Assembly (NCBI GenBank): GCA_902363445.1 | Contig: CABJAB010000005.1 | Coordinates: 124,001-188,000, forward strand | DNA from: Lachnospiraceae bacterium | GTDB lineage: Bacteria > Bacillota > Clostridia > Lachnospirales > Lachnospiraceae | DNA length: 64,000 bases | Direction: 5' to 3' | Part shown: positions 26,916 to 36,390 of the stretch, one piece after another | How the letters are laid out: each line of letters begins with the position of its first letter | How positions within the stretch are numbered: position 1 is the first letter of the stretch | Translations under genes and position numbers: made by a program | Notes under the pieces: generated by a model | What the model was told of the DNA's origin: nothing | The model's database searches: none | What the model saw: the letters and a program-made list of their open reading frames with translations, nothing else

Positions 26916-26938
26916 CGGGATCAGAAGGGAAGAGGAAT

Positions 26939-27979
26939 ATGATTAAAGCAGGGATCATCGGCTCCACCGGATATGCCGGCGCGGAGCTTGCAAGGCTTTT
27001 ATTGGGGCACCCGGATGCGGAGATCATCTGGTATGGCTCCAGAAGTTATGTGGGACAGGAATATGCGTCTGTCTACAGAAACATGTTCCGGATCGTAGAT
27101 GAAAAATGCCTGGACGATAATATGGAAGAGCTGGCCGGGCAGGCGGACGTGATATTTACCGCCACTCCTCAGGGACTGTGCGCTTCCTTAGTAAACGACG
27201 GCATCCTTTCCGGGACGAAGATTGTGGATCTGAGCGCGGACTTCCGTATTAAAAATGTGGATACTTATGAGAAATGGTACGGGTTAAAGCATAAAAGCCC
27301 GGAATACATACCGGAGGCAGTGTACGGCCTCTGCGAAATCAACAGAGAGGATGTGAAGCAGGCCAGGCTGGTGGCCAATCCCGGCTGTTATACCACCTGT
27401 TCCATACTGACGCTGTATCCTCTGGTAAAGGAGGGGCTTCTGGATGTTTCTTCCATTATAATAGATGCCAAATCGGGCACGTCGGGAGCTGGAAGGAGCG
27501 CTAAGACAGCGAATCTGTTCTGTGAGGTAAATGAGAGTATCAAGGCGTACAGCGTAGCTGTACACCGGCATACTCCGGAGATTGAAGAGCAGCTCGGCTA
27601 TGCGGCCGGCCAGCCGGTGCTTTTAAATTTCACGCCTCATCTGGTGCCGATGAACCGGGGGATTTTGATCACGGCTTATGCAAAACTTCTGAAGAAAGTA
27701 TCCTATGAAGAAGTGAAAGCGGTCTATGATCAATATTATTCAAAGGAATTTTTTATCCGGGTCCTGCCAAAGGAAGTGTATCCTGAGACCAGATGGGTCA
27801 AAGGAAGTAATTTCGTGGATATGAATTTTAAGATTGACGAGAGGACCGGACGTATCATTGCCGTAGGAGCTCTGGATAATCTGGTCAAAGGGGCGGCCGG
27901 TCAGGCGGTACAGAATATGAACCTGATGTTTGGACTTCCGGAGGACACCGGCCTTATGCAGATTCCGATGTTTCCGTGA
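26939..27979 (+). CDS. argC: N-acetyl-gamma-glutamyl-phosphate reductase, 346 aa
   Basis: NADPH-dependent third step of arginine synthesis. The dinucleotide fold begins GIIGSTGYAGAELARLL; the active-site cysteine is in VANPGCYTTCSILTLYP, and the catalytic histidine in AVHRHTPEIEEQL. Length matches the long type 1 family. ATG follows AGAGGAA. First gene of an operon argC-argJ-(NSS transporter)-argB-argD. Confidence 0.97.
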   Translation: MIKAGIIGSTGYAGAELARLLLGHPDAEIIWYGSRSYVGQEYASVYRNMFRIVDEKCLDDNMEELAGQADVIFTATPQGLCASLVNDGILSGTKIVDLSADFRIKNVDTYEKWYGLKHKSPEYIPEAVYGLCEINREDVKQARLVANPGCYTTCSILTLYPLVKEGLLDVSSIIIDAKSGTSGAGRSAKTANLFCEVNESIKAYSVAVHRHTPEIEEQLGYAAGQPVLLNFTPHLVPMNRGILITAYAKLLKKVSYEEVKAVYDQYYSKEFFIRVLPKEVYPETRWVKGSNFVDMNFKIDERTGRIIAVGALDNLVKGAAGQAVQNMNLMFGLPEDTGLMQIPMFP

Positions 27980-28007
27980 TACATGGATAGACAGAAAGGA
28001 TGAAAAG

Positions 28008-29234
28008 ATGATAAAGACAGTGGATGGAGGCGTTACAGCGCCCAAGGGATTTAAAGCTGCGGGAGTGCACGCAGGAATCAAGAAGAGCGGGAAGAAGGAC
28101 ATGGCTCTGATATACAGCGAAGCGCCCTGCCTGTCGGCGGGGGTATTTACAACAAATGTGGTAAAGGCCGCACCGGTCAAGTGGGACCAGAAGGTGGTCT
28201 GCGAAAGTCCTTTTGCCCAGGCTGTGGTCGTGAACAGCGGAGTGGCCAACGCCTGCACCGGAAAAGAAGGATATGAATGCTGTACAGAGATGGCGGCGGA
28301 GACGGGAAGGGCCCTTGGCATACCGAAAGAAGCGGTGCTGGTGGCATCTACCGGTGTTATCGGGGCACAGCTGCCTATGGATGCCATCCGATCTGGAATC
28401 GGTAAAATGGCGCCGATACTCGGCTGTGAAAGGTCGGATGCCCGCTTGGCCGCAGAAGCCATCATGACTACAGATACAAAACCGAAAGAGATTGCGGTGG
28501 AGGTGGAATTGGGAGGAAAGACCGCGGTGGTGTCCGGCATGGGAAAAGGATCCGGGATGATCCATCCCAATATGGCTACCATGCTCTGCTTTCTGATGAC
28601 GGACGCCTGTATTGCCCGGGAGATGCTCCAGAAAGCGCTGAGCGCCGATGTGAAGGATACTTTCAATATGATCTCTGTAGACGGTGACACGTCCACTAAC
28701 GACAGCGTAGTCCTCTTGGCCAACGGGATGGCCGGAAATCCGGAGATCACAGGGGAAGGAGAGGATTACGTATTATTCTGCGAAGCTCTTCATGAAGTGA
28801 TGACCGCACTGTCAAAGATGATCGCGGGCGACGGAGAGGGGTGCACCTGCTTATTTGAAGTAAAGGTGTCAGGAGCGCCCGACAAGGAGGCGGCCCGGAC
28901 ACTGGCGAAAGCGGTGGTTACCTCCAGCCTTACAAAGGCGGCTGTATTCGGCCGGGACGCCAACTGGGGAAGGATCCTGTGTGCCCTCGGCTATTCCGGG
29001 GTCTCCTTTGACCCGGAAAAGGTGGATATCTGGCTTGAGAGCCGGGCCGGGAAGCTTAAGATAGTGGAAAATGGCACGGCTGCCGGCTATGAGGAAGAAG
29101 AGGCCACCAGGATCTTGTCGGAGGACGAAGTGACCGCCATCGCCGATGTGGGGGCGGGGGATTTCTCAGCCACGGCATGGGGGTGCGACCTGACTTTGGA
29201 CTATGTGAAAATAAATGCTGACTACCGCTCATGA
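28008..29234 (+). CDS. argJ: Bifunctional glutamate N-acetyltransferase / amino-acid acetyltransferase, 408 aa
   Basis: Recycles the acetyl group from N-acetylornithine to glutamate and can also use acetyl-CoA. The self-cleavage site is in KGSGMIHPNMATMLCFLMTD; cleavage before Thr191 gives alpha and beta chains and frees the nucleophile. TSTGVIGAQLPM and GRDANWGRILCALGYSG are conserved blocks. I use the ATG behind AAAGGATGAAAAG instead of an earlier codon inside argC. With argJ present, a separate argA or argE is not required. Confidence 0.97.
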   Translation: MIKTVDGGVTAPKGFKAAGVHAGIKKSGKKDMALIYSEAPCLSAGVFTTNVVKAAPVKWDQKVVCESPFAQAVVVNSGVANACTGKEGYECCTEMAAETGRALGIPKEAVLVASTGVIGAQLPMDAIRSGIGKMAPILGCERSDARLAAEAIMTTDTKPKEIAVEVELGGKTAVVSGMGKGSGMIHPNMATMLCFLMTDACIAREMLQKALSADVKDTFNMISVDGDTSTNDSVVLLANGMAGNPEITGEGEDYVLFCEALHEVMTALSKMIAGDGEGCTCLFEVKVSGAPDKEAARTLAKAVVTSSLTKAAVFGRDANWGRILCALGYSGVSFDPEKVDIWLESRAGKLKIVENGTAAGYEEEEATRILSEDEVTAIADVGAGDFSATAWGCDLTLDYVKINADYRS

Positions 29235-29241
29235 GTTATGA

Positions 29242-29366
29242 TATAATAGCCGCGGAGGACGAAGCGGAGGCTTCAGCCCTCTGATCAGACATACCATATC
29301 ATAGCTTCGAGGGCGAAGAGGTTTTTCGTTTCAGATTCCCCTTGGAGAAGAAAGGGGTTTTAGAGT
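29242..29366 (+). promoter_or_regulatory. Leader of the NSS transporter with promoter-like box and RBS hairpin
   Basis: The 130-base gap after argJ begins with TATAAT (29242-29247) and has no good -35. CTTCAGCCCTC and GAGGGCGAAG can pair around a 28-base loop. Then CCCCTT (29338-29343) and AAGGGG (29352-29357) form a hairpin followed by TTTT. The AAGGGG arm is the only plausible ribosome binding site for the ATG at 29367. The leader could work as a translational or transcriptional switch; no known riboswitch or T-box motif was recognised. Confidence 0.45.
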
Positions 29367-30740
29367 ATGAAACGAGAAAAATTTTCATCCAGGCTTGGCT
29401 TCATCCTGATTTCCGCGGGCTGTGCCATCGGACTGGGCAATGTGTGGAGGTTCCCCTATGTAACGGGAAAATATGGCGGGGCGGCATTTGTCCTGATCTA
29501 TATTTTCTTCCTGCTGGTGCTGGGGCTGCCGATCATGGTAGCAGAGCTGGCCGTGGGAAGGGCGAGCCAGAAAAGCGCGGCCAAGTCCTTTGACGTGCTG
29601 GAACCGAAAGGGAGTAAGTGGCATTGGTACAAATGGGGCGCCATGGCGGGGAATTATCTGCTCATGATGTTTTATACCACCATTGCCGGATGGATGCTTT
29701 ATTACGTATATAAAATGGCGTCCGGTCAGTTTGCCGGGCTGAACGCCGATCAGGTAGCCGGTGAATTTGCGGGCATGACCCAGCAGCCGGGCCTTATGAC
29801 GGGATTTATGGTCGTCATCGTACTGCTTTGCTTCGGAGTCTGTGCCATAGGGCTGCAGAAAGGCGTGGAGCGTGTCACAAAGTTCATGATGATCAGCCTG
29901 TTCATTATGATGATCGTGCTGGCGGTCCATTCTGTCACATTAAAGGGCGGCCAGGAGGGGCTTAAATTTTATCTGCTCCCCGATTTTGGGAAACTGCAGG
30001 AGCACGGACTCTGGGAAGCCATTTATGCGGCCATGGGGCAGGCGTTTTTTACGCTGAGCCTGGGAATCGGAGCCATAGCCATTTTCGGCAGCTACATCAA
30101 TAAAGAGAGAAGGCTGACAGGGGAGGCCATCAGCATTACGGCCCTTGACACGCTGGTAGCATTGATTGCCGGTCTTATTATCTTCCCGGCCTGCTTTGCC
30201 TATAATGTCAATCCCGGCGAGGGTCCCAGCCTGATCTTTATCACTCTGCCCAATGTATTCAACGCCATGAAATTTGGCAATGTCTGGGGCACCCTGTTTT
30301 TTGTGTTCATGTTTTTTGCGGCGATTTCTACGGTAATTGCCGTATTTGAAAATATCATATCGTTTGCTACGGATTTGACGGGCTGTTCCCGGAAAAAGGC
30401 GGTTCTCGTAAACATAGTGGTCGTCATCGTGCTTTCCCTGCCCTGCGTGCTGGGCTTCAATCTCTGGAGCGGTTTTCAGCCTCTGGGCGCCGGCAGCAAT
30501 GTGCTGGATCTGGAAGATTTCATCGTCAGCAATAATCTGCTTCCCCTGGGAAGTCTGGTGTATCTGCTGTTCTGTGTGACCAGATATGGCTGGGGCTGGA
30601 AAAAATTCACCGGCGAGGCCAACGAAGGAAAGGGAATGAGATTTCCCGGCTGGGTGCGGGGATACGTGACCTTCATCCTGCCCCTGATCGTGCTGTTTAT
30701 CTTTGTATGGGGATATCTGTCCAAGTTTTTCTTCCATTAA
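29367..30740 (+). CDS. Sodium-dependent transporter, NSS/SNF family, 457 aa
   Basis: Na+-coupled amino-acid symporter of the LeuT fold. TM1 carries the hallmark GCAIGLGNVWRFPYVTGKYG that forms the sodium and substrate sites; eleven to twelve TM helices follow, ending in a basic segment and a final helix (LPLIVLFIFVWGYLS). Length is typical of bacterial members with 11 or 12 TMs. It stands between argJ and argB, where no transporter is expected, and could import an arginine precursor or related amino acid. Its own leader suggests independent control. Confidence 0.93.
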   Translation: MKREKFSSRLGFILISAGCAIGLGNVWRFPYVTGKYGGAAFVLIYIFFLLVLGLPIMVAELAVGRASQKSAAKSFDVLEPKGSKWHWYKWGAMAGNYLLMMFYTTIAGWMLYYVYKMASGQFAGLNADQVAGEFAGMTQQPGLMTGFMVVIVLLCFGVCAIGLQKGVERVTKFMMISLFIMMIVLAVHSVTLKGGQEGLKFYLLPDFGKLQEHGLWEAIYAAMGQAFFTLSLGIGAIAIFGSYINKERRLTGEAISITALDTLVALIAGLIIFPACFAYNVNPGEGPSLIFITLPNVFNAMKFGNVWGTLFFVFMFFAAISTVIAVFENIISFATDLTGCSRKKAVLVNIVVVIVLSLPCVLGFNLWSGFQPLGAGSNVLDLEDFIVSNNLLPLGSLVYLLFCVTRYGWGWKKFTGEANEGKGMRFPGWVRGYVTFILPLIVLFIFVWGYLSKFFFH

Positions 30741-30793
30741 ACAGCCGGCTCATGGGAGTCTGAGAATCCGTATCAGGAAAGGGAAGACATAAT

Positions 30794-31690
30794 ATGGAAA
30801 TGGATTCACAGATCATGCATAAGGCGGAGGTCCTTATAGAAGCGCTGCCCTATATCCAGCGCTTTAACCGGAAGATCATCGTGGTGAAATACGGCGGAAG
30901 CGCCATGGTGGACGGGCAGCTGAAGAAAAATGTCATCAAAGACGTCGTCCTTTTAAAGCTGGTGGGCTTCAAGCCGATCATCGTCCACGGAGGCGGAAAG
31001 GAGATCAGCAGCTGGGTGAAAAAGGTGGGAATGGAGCCGCAGTTCGTAAACGGCTTCCGTGTTACCGATGAACCAACCATGGAGATTGCGGAGATGGTCC
31101 TGAACCGGGTGAATAAAAACCTGGTGCAGATGGTCCAGGAATTGGGCGTCAAGGCCGTGGGGATAAGCGGCAAGGACGGCGGACTGCTGAATGTGGAAAA
31201 GAAGCTGCCGGATGGCCAGGACATCGGATATGTGGGAAATGTAAAACACGTCAGTCCGAAGCTTTTGTATGACCTTTTGGAGAAGGACTTCCTCCCGATC
31301 GTCTGTCCCATCGGCTATGACGACAGCTTCCGGACCTATAATATCAATGCGGATGACGCGGCCTGTGCTATAGCGAAGGCGGTCAATGCGGAGAAGCTGG
31401 CCTTCCTCACAGACGTGGAGGGGGTCTACCGGGATTTTGAGGATAAGAGTACCTTGATTTCGGAGCTCACCCTGAATGAGGCGGAGCGGTTCGTAGCGCA
31501 GGGAATGGCGGGAGGCGGCATGATACCGAAGCTTCAAAGCTGTGTGGACGCCTTGAAGCAGGGGGTCTCCAGAGTACATATCCTGGACGGCCGGATTCCC
31601 CACTGCCTGCTTTTGGAAATCTTTACGAATAAAGGAATCGGCACGGCGATACTGAATAGTGAGGAGGAGAGGTATTTTTATGAAGGCTGA
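30794..31690 (+). CDS. argB: Acetylglutamate kinase, 298 aa
   Basis: Phosphorylates N-acetylglutamate, the second step of arginine synthesis. [10 protein letters not shown] near the N-terminus binds ATP phosphates; [11 protein letters not shown] and [15 protein letters not shown] are substrate and nucleotide contacts. An N-terminal helix ([20 protein letters not shown]) is present; in arginine-inhibited enzymes such a helix builds hexamers, so feedback inhibition by arginine is likely. Its last 11 bases overlap argD. Confidence 0.97.
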   Translation: MEMDSQIMHKAEVLIEALPYIQRFNRKIIVVKYGGSAMVDGQLKKNVIKDVVLLKLVGFKPIIVHGGGKEISSWVKKVGMEPQFVNGFRVTDEPTMEIAEMVLNRVNKNLVQMVQELGVKAVGISGKDGGLLNVEKKLPDGQDIGYVGNVKHVSPKLLYDLLEKDFLPIVCPIGYDDSFRTYNINADDAACAIAKAVNAEKLAFLTDVEGVYRDFEDKSTLISELTLNEAERFVAQGMAGGGMIPKLQSCVDALKQGVSRVHILDGRIPHCLLLEIFTNKGIGTAILNSEEERYFYEG

Positions 31691-32864
31691 AGAATACATG
31701 GCGCGCGGGGAGAGCGTACTTCTCCATACCTATAATAGGACTCCCATTGTGTTTGACCGCGGCGAGGGCGTCTGTCTCTATGATACCGAGGGAAAACGGT
31801 ATCTGGATTTTGCCGCAGGCATCGCGGTGTTCGGACTCGGCTACCACAATCCGAAATTTGATGCCGCGGTGAAGGCGCAAGTGGATAAGCTGATCCATAC
31901 CTCCAATCTTTATTACAATGTCCCGGCCATTGAAGCGGCGGAAAAGCTGGTGAAGGCGACAGGGATGTCCCGGGTCTTCTTTACCAACAGCGGTACGGAG
32001 GCTATAGAAGGCGCCATAAAGACCGCCAGAAAATACGCGGTGCAGAAGGACGGCCGGACGGACCACGAGATCATCGCGATGAACCATTCCTTCCACGGCA
32101 GGAGCATGGGAGCGCTGTCTGTCACAGGAAATCCCCATTATCAGCAGGATTTCCGTCCGTTGATCGGCGGGGTCAGATTTGCGGAATACAATGACCTGGA
32201 CAGTGTGCTGGCGCAGGTGACGGACCGCACCTGCGCCGTCATTCTGGAGCCGATCCAGGGAGAAGGAGGGATATACCCGGCGGACGCGGAATTCCTCCGG
32301 GCTCTTCGGAAGCTCTGTGATGAAAGGGATATCCTGCTCATTTTTGATGAGATTCAATGTGGGATGGGCAGGAGCGGAAAGATGTTCGCCTGTCAGCACG
32401 CGGGTGTCCTGCCTGATGTGATGACAGTAGCGAAAGCCCTGGGGAACGGACTTCCCATCGGAGCGTTTCTGACTACGGAAAAAGCCGCTTCCCTGGTTCC
32501 GGGAGATCATGGCAGCACCTATGGGGGAAATCCCCTGGTCTGTGCGGGCGCGCGGGCCGTGCTGGATATTTTTGAGAGTGAAGATATCCTGGAGCATGTC
32601 TGTGAAATGGGCGTTTATCTATGGGATAAGCTGGAGAAGCTGAAGGAGAAGTATCCGATCATCAAGGAGCATCGGGGAAAAGGACTGATCCAGGGGCTCG
32701 AGTTCCGGGAATCTCCTGCGGAGATAGCGAGAGCGGCCATAAAACGGGGCGTGATCCTGATAACTGCCGAAAATAATGTCATCCGGTTTGTGCCGCCTCT
32801 GATCATTGAGAAAGAACATGTGGATGAGATGGCAGAGGTACTGGAGGAATGTATAATAGAATGA
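31680..32864 (+). CDS. argD: Acetylornithine aminotransferase, 394 aa
   Basis: PLP-dependent class III aminotransferase making N-acetylornithine. The pyridoxal aspartate is in [14 protein letters not shown], and the Schiff-base lysine in [18 protein letters not shown]. The ATG overlaps argB by 11 bases, behind GAGGAGGAGAGG. The stop codon TGA is formed by the first bases of a truncated family A repeat (a-TGA-TAC), so the last codons abut foreign sequence. Confidence 0.97.
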   Translation: MKAEEYMARGESVLLHTYNRTPIVFDRGEGVCLYDTEGKRYLDFAAGIAVFGLGYHNPKFDAAVKAQVDKLIHTSNLYYNVPAIEAAEKLVKATGMSRVFFTNSGTEAIEGAIKTARKYAVQKDGRTDHEIIAMNHSFHGRSMGALSVTGNPHYQQDFRPLIGGVRFAEYNDLDSVLAQVTDRTCAVILEPIQGEGGIYPADAEFLRALRKLCDERDILLIFDEIQCGMGRSGKMFACQHAGVLPDVMTVAKALGNGLPIGAFLTTEKAASLVPGDHGSTYGGNPLVCAGARAVLDIFESEDILEHVCEMGVYLWDKLEKLKEKYPIIKEHRGKGLIQGLEFRESPAEIARAAIKRGVILITAENNVIRFVPPLIIEKEHVDEMAEVLEECIIE

Positions 32865-32925
32865 TACAAAATACTTTTTGGAATCATTTCTAGTGAGCTC
32901 CGATCAAGCTTCTGTCGGTGTATAA
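32861..32925 (-). repeat. Family A repeat, strongly deleted copy (A5)
   Basis: On the minus strand this reads as a left closing arm (ACACCGACAGAAG), then directly the right tail CTTGATCGGAGCTCACTAG and the terminal ATGATTCCAAAAAGTATTTT ending GTATCAT. The whole hairpin core and right closing arm are missing. It starts within the argD stop codon. The tail matches the 62.2-kb copy closely, so the assignment is firm even though little remains. Confidence 0.8.
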
Positions 32926-33052
32926 TTGGAACCCTCTGAATTTACTTTTGATTGTCATGATTTTAAACGATTATTCCCTTTTGCGTTCATAAAGCTTTCT
33001 GTTTTGGATAAACTAACAAAAATGTGAGTTGATTCAGAATGGAGGGCTTTTT

Positions 33053-33481
33053 ATGTTTGGAATTCTTATTGCCTTATTGTCTGGTGCGCTTATGAGTGTC
33101 CAGGGGGTATTTAACACAGAAGTGACCAAGGCCAGCAGCGTCTGGGTGGCCGCCGGGTTCGTTCAGCTGACCGCGCTCATAACCTGCGTTGTGGCATGGT
33201 TTATTACCGGGAGACAGCCGGTCCTGGCTGTTTGGCAGGTAGAACCTAAGTACATGCTGCTCGGGGGTGTCATGGGGGCTTTTATCACCTACACGGTAAT
33301 AGAGGCGATGGGAAATCTGGGACCTGCCCGTGCCGCCATGCTGATCGTGGTCGCCCAGGTAGTCGTCGCCTATGTGATCGAATTGTTCGGAATGTTCGGC
33401 GTGGAAAAGGCTGGATTTGAATGGCACAAGCTGGTGGGCATGGTAGTCGCGGTCGCCGGAATTGTGATTTTTAAGTGGTAG
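33053..33481 (+). CDS. DMT-superfamily transporter, YdcZ/DUF606 type, 142 aa
   Basis: Small membrane protein with four TM helices, a half-size member of the drug/metabolite transporter superfamily. The N-terminal helix contains LLSGALMSVQGVFNTEV and the last two helices show the A/G-rich ARAAMLIVVAQVVVAYVIEL and KLVGMVVAVAGIVIFKW. Members act as homo- or heterodimers; a second subunit is not adjacent. ATG follows TGGAGGG. Substrate unknown. Confidence 0.85.
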   Translation: MFGILIALLSGALMSVQGVFNTEVTKASSVWVAAGFVQLTALITCVVAWFITGRQPVLAVWQVEPKYMLLGGVMGAFITYTVIEAMGNLGPARAAMLIVVAQVVVAYVIELFGMFGVEKAGFEWHKLVGMVVAVAGIVIFKW

Positions 33482-33559
33482 GCTCTTGTAAAGGCGGAGG
33501 GTTTCAGGTAGAATAAAAGAGTGTGAGATTTGAGAAGCGTCCGCCGTATGGAGGATGCT

Positions 33560-34231
33560 GTGAAGAGAAAAAGAAAGAATAATGAGATTAGACGAAAGAC
33601 GGTGCGGCCGGCCCTTTTGGCGCTGGCGGCGGCCTTCCTGACGGGTCTTTCCGGATGCGGAAGGACTGAGAATGTATGGCTGGAGACGGAGAGCATATCA
33701 ACCGAAAAAACAGAGGCTTTTACGGATGCAGAAAGTGTGTGGCGGGATACGGCTGACTCTGCAGACAATGAACCGGACACGGCCATTTGGGTCCATGTGT
33801 GCGGCGCGGTATCCGTACCGGGAGTTTATGAGCTTCCGTCCGGAAGCCGGATCTATGAGGCTATAGAGGCGGCCGGAGGCATGGCGGAGGGAGCGGCGGC
33901 AGATTATCTGAATATGGCCGGAACCCTTTTAGACGGGGATAAAGTGGCGGTGCCCTTCCTTTCTGAGCTGCCTCTGGGAGAACAATATGGAGGAGCTGCA
34001 GCGCAAAGCGGCGGTGATCCGGGTGCCCCGGATGACGGTCTGATAGATATCAATCATGCGGAAAAAGAACTTCTGATGACCCTTCCGGGCATCGGAGAAG
34101 CAAAAGCGGAGGCGGTGATCGCCTACCGGGAAGCACATGGAGCCTTTAAGCGGCCGGAGGACATCATGCAGGTGTCCGGAATCAAGGAGTCGGCATATGA
34201 AAGGCTTAAAGATAAAATAACAGTCAGGTAA
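33560..34231 (+). CDS. ComEA-like SLBB/helix-hairpin-helix protein, predicted lipoprotein, 223 aa
   Basis: Double-stranded DNA-binding receptor of the competence type. An SLBB domain (VHVCGAVSVPGVYELPSGSR onwards) is followed by a disordered linker and a C-terminal pair of helix-hairpin-helix motifs (INHAEKELLMTLPGIGEAKA, then PEDIMQVSGIKESAYERL). Most ComEA proteins use a plain TM anchor; here the N-terminus is basic, hydrophobic and ends in the lipobox LSGC, so it would be a surface lipoprotein. The start is GTG five bases after GGAGG; an ATG four codons upstream is an alternative. ComEC lies three genes downstream. Confidence 0.87.
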   Translation: MKRKRKNNEIRRKTVRPALLALAAAFLTGLSGCGRTENVWLETESISTEKTEAFTDAESVWRDTADSADNEPDTAIWVHVCGAVSVPGVYELPSGSRIYEAIEAAGGMAEGAAADYLNMAGTLLDGDKVAVPFLSELPLGEQYGGAAAQSGGDPGAPDDGLIDINHAEKELLMTLPGIGEAKAEAVIAYREAHGAFKRPEDIMQVSGIKESAYERLKDKITVR

Positions 34232-34256
34232 ATGATTGAGAAGCAGGGAGAACGAG

Positions 34257-34946
34257 ATGGCGAACAGAATTTTGGTTGTTGACGACGAAAAGCTGATAGT
34301 GAAGGGAATCCGCTTCAGCCTGGAGCAGGAAGGGATGCAGGTGGACTGTGCCTATGATGGACAGGAAGCCCTGGACTTTGCCAAAAAGAATGACTATGAT
34401 GCGGTGCTTTTGGATGTGATGCTGCCGGTATATGACGGATTTGAAGTCTGTCAGCAGATTCGGGAGTTTTCTGATATGCCGATCATTATGCTCACGGCTA
34501 AAGGTGACGATATGGACAAGATCCTGGGGTTAGATATGGGAGCGGATGATTATATCACAAAGCCCTTCAATATTCTGGAAGTAAAGGCGAGGATCAAAGC
34601 CATCATCAGAAGGAACTCTAAGAAGGCGAAGGACGGGGAGGCGAAAAGTGTCCTGAAGGTCAAGGAACTGACCATGGACAAGGAGAGCCGCCGTGTGTTC
34701 ATCGGGGAGAAAGAGATCAACCTGACGGCCAAGGAGTTCGATCTGCTGGAGCTTCTGCTCACCAATCCCGGCAAGGTATACAGCAGAGAAAAGCTGCTGA
34801 ACATCGTATGGGGATATGAGTATCCCGGCGACGTGCGGACAGTGGATGTACATGTGAGAAGACTGCGTGAGAAGGTGGAGGCGAATCCAAGCGACCCGCA
34901 GTATGTCTATACGAAATGGGGCGTTGGTTATTTTTTCAAAGGATAA
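34257..34946 (+). CDS. OmpR-family response regulator, 229 aa
   Basis: DNA-binding response regulator. Receiver domain: acidic pair in VVDDEK, phospho-acceptor Asp53 in VLLDVML, Thr in MLTAKGDD, Lys in DDYITKPFN. C-terminal winged helix: EFDLLELLLTNPGKVYSREK and the recognition segment YPGDVRTVDVHVRRLREKVE. It is close to WalR/VicR-like regulators. ATG follows AGGGAGAACGAG. The histidine kinase gene overlaps its end. Confidence 0.95.
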   Translation: MANRILVVDDEKLIVKGIRFSLEQEGMQVDCAYDGQEALDFAKKNDYDAVLLDVMLPVYDGFEVCQQIREFSDMPIIMLTAKGDDMDKILGLDMGADDYITKPFNILEVKARIKAIIRRNSKKAKDGEAKSVLKVKELTMDKESRRVFIGEKEINLTAKEFDLLELLLTNPGKVYSREKLLNIVWGYEYPGDVRTVDVHVRRLREKVEANPSDPQYVYTKWGVGYFFKG

Positions 34947-36375
34947 GAAGACACGGGAAAAGAAATTTAATAGATTAAAAAGCCTGCGTTTGATATGGTT
35001 TGTCCTGTTGGTTTTGATCGGTTCCGTACCGGTGGCGGTCATTAACCGGATCGTGCTGGCGACATCCAGCAATAATGAGGTCCAGTCCAGGATTTCCCGG
35101 ATACAGAATCAGTGGATGATCGTGGCTAATCAAGTATCAAAGAGCGGCTACGTGGATAATCCGCAGAATGAAGTCGTCGAATCGGAGCTGGTACAGATGG
35201 CGAGCCTTCAGGACGGAAGGGCTATTGTGGTCAATCAAGGCTTTCGCACGATAAAAGATACATATGATATCGACACCGGAAAGTACAATATTTCAGAATC
35301 CGTTCTGAAGTGTTTTTCTGGTGAAGCAAATGTAAAATACAGTCCTGGGGCCCAGTATATCGAGTTCACCCAGCCCATTTACAGCTCTGACAGCACCAAG
35401 GTGGTGGGGGTCATGATTTTATCGTCTTCCACCCGTTCCCTTGAAGAATTGGCGGACAAGCTGGAAAGCCGTATCTGGATGCTGGAGATCATAGAATTTG
35501 GGATTCTGGTCGTTCTGTCAGCGCTGCTTTCCTCGTGGATGACAAGGCCGTTCCGAAAGATAGCGGCCTCCCTTACCCATGCCACGGAGAACCCGCTGGG
35601 AGAGGAGATAAAGGTCAACGATTACACGGAAACCATGGCGATTTCCGATGCTTATAATAAGACACTCAAGCGTCTGCGCACCCTGGATGAATCCAGGCAG
35701 CAGTTTGTATCCAATGTGTCCCATGAGCTTAAGACTCCGATCACTTCCATCCGGGTACTCGCAGATTCCCTTTTGTCGCAGGAAGATGTGCCGGTGGAGC
35801 TTTATCAGGAATTCATGGCGGATATTTCCGAAGAGATCGACCGGGAAAGCCAGATTATCGAGGACCTGCTTACTCTGGTGCGGCTGGACAAAGCGTCCAC
35901 AGAGCTGAATGTAACTCAGATCAATGTCAATGAGCTTTTGGAGTCGATTCTGAAACGGCTGAAGCCGATCGCCCAGCAGAAAAATGTGGAGCTGGTCCTG
36001 GAAAGCTTCCGGCCTGTCCTGGCGGAGCTGGATAAAACGAAATTCACGCTGGCTATCAGCAATCTGGTGGAGAATGCCATTAAGTACAACGATCGGGACG
36101 GATGGGTTAAAGTGAGCCTTAACGCGGACCACAAATTCTTCTATGTAAAAGTGGCGGATTCTGGCATCGGCATCCCGGAAAACGATCAGGAGCATGTGTT
36201 TGAGCGGTTTTACCGGGTGGACAAGGCGCGGTCCAGAGAAGCCGGCGGCACTGGGCTGGGCCTGGCCATTACCAAAGGGATCATCTATTCCCATCATGGG
36301 GCCATAAAACTATACAGCAAAGAAAATGAGGGCACAACGTTCACGGTGAGGATCCCTCTCATATATATTGCATAG
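34903..36375 (+). CDS. Sensor histidine kinase, about 490 aa
   Basis: Membrane-bound partner of the preceding regulator. Two TM helices (about residues 30-50 and 195-215) bracket an extracytoplasmic domain of roughly 140 residues; a HAMP linker follows, then HisKA with FVSNVSHELKTPITS (His about 274) and HATPase with NLVENAIKYND, DSGIGIPE and GGTGLGLAITKG. The true start is uncertain: ATG at 34903 and TTG at 34924 are both inside the regulator gene, and neither has a strong ribosome binding site. The next gene encodes a GerMN lipoprotein that may act as its accessory sensor. Confidence 0.93.
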   Translation: MSIRNGALVIFSKDKKTREKKFNRLKSLRLIWFVLLVLIGSVPVAVINRIVLATSSNNEVQSRISRIQNQWMIVANQVSKSGYVDNPQNEVVESELVQMASLQDGRAIVVNQGFRTIKDTYDIDTGKYNISESVLKCFSGEANVKYSPGAQYIEFTQPIYSSDSTKVVGVMILSSSTRSLEELADKLESRIWMLEIIEFGILVVLSALLSSWMTRPFRKIAASLTHATENPLGEEIKVNDYTETMAISDAYNKTLKRLRTLDESRQQFVSNVSHELKTPITSIRVLADSLLSQEDVPVELYQEFMADISEEIDRESQIIEDLLTLVRLDKASTELNVTQINVNELLESILKRLKPIAQQKNVELVLESFRPVLAELDKTKFTLAISNLVENAIKYNDRDGWVKVSLNADHKFFYVKVADSGIGIPENDQEHVFERFYRVDKARSREAGGTGLGLAITKGIIYSHHGAIKLYSKENEGTTFTVRIPLIYIA

Positions 36376-36390
36376 CAGGAGGGAAAAGCG

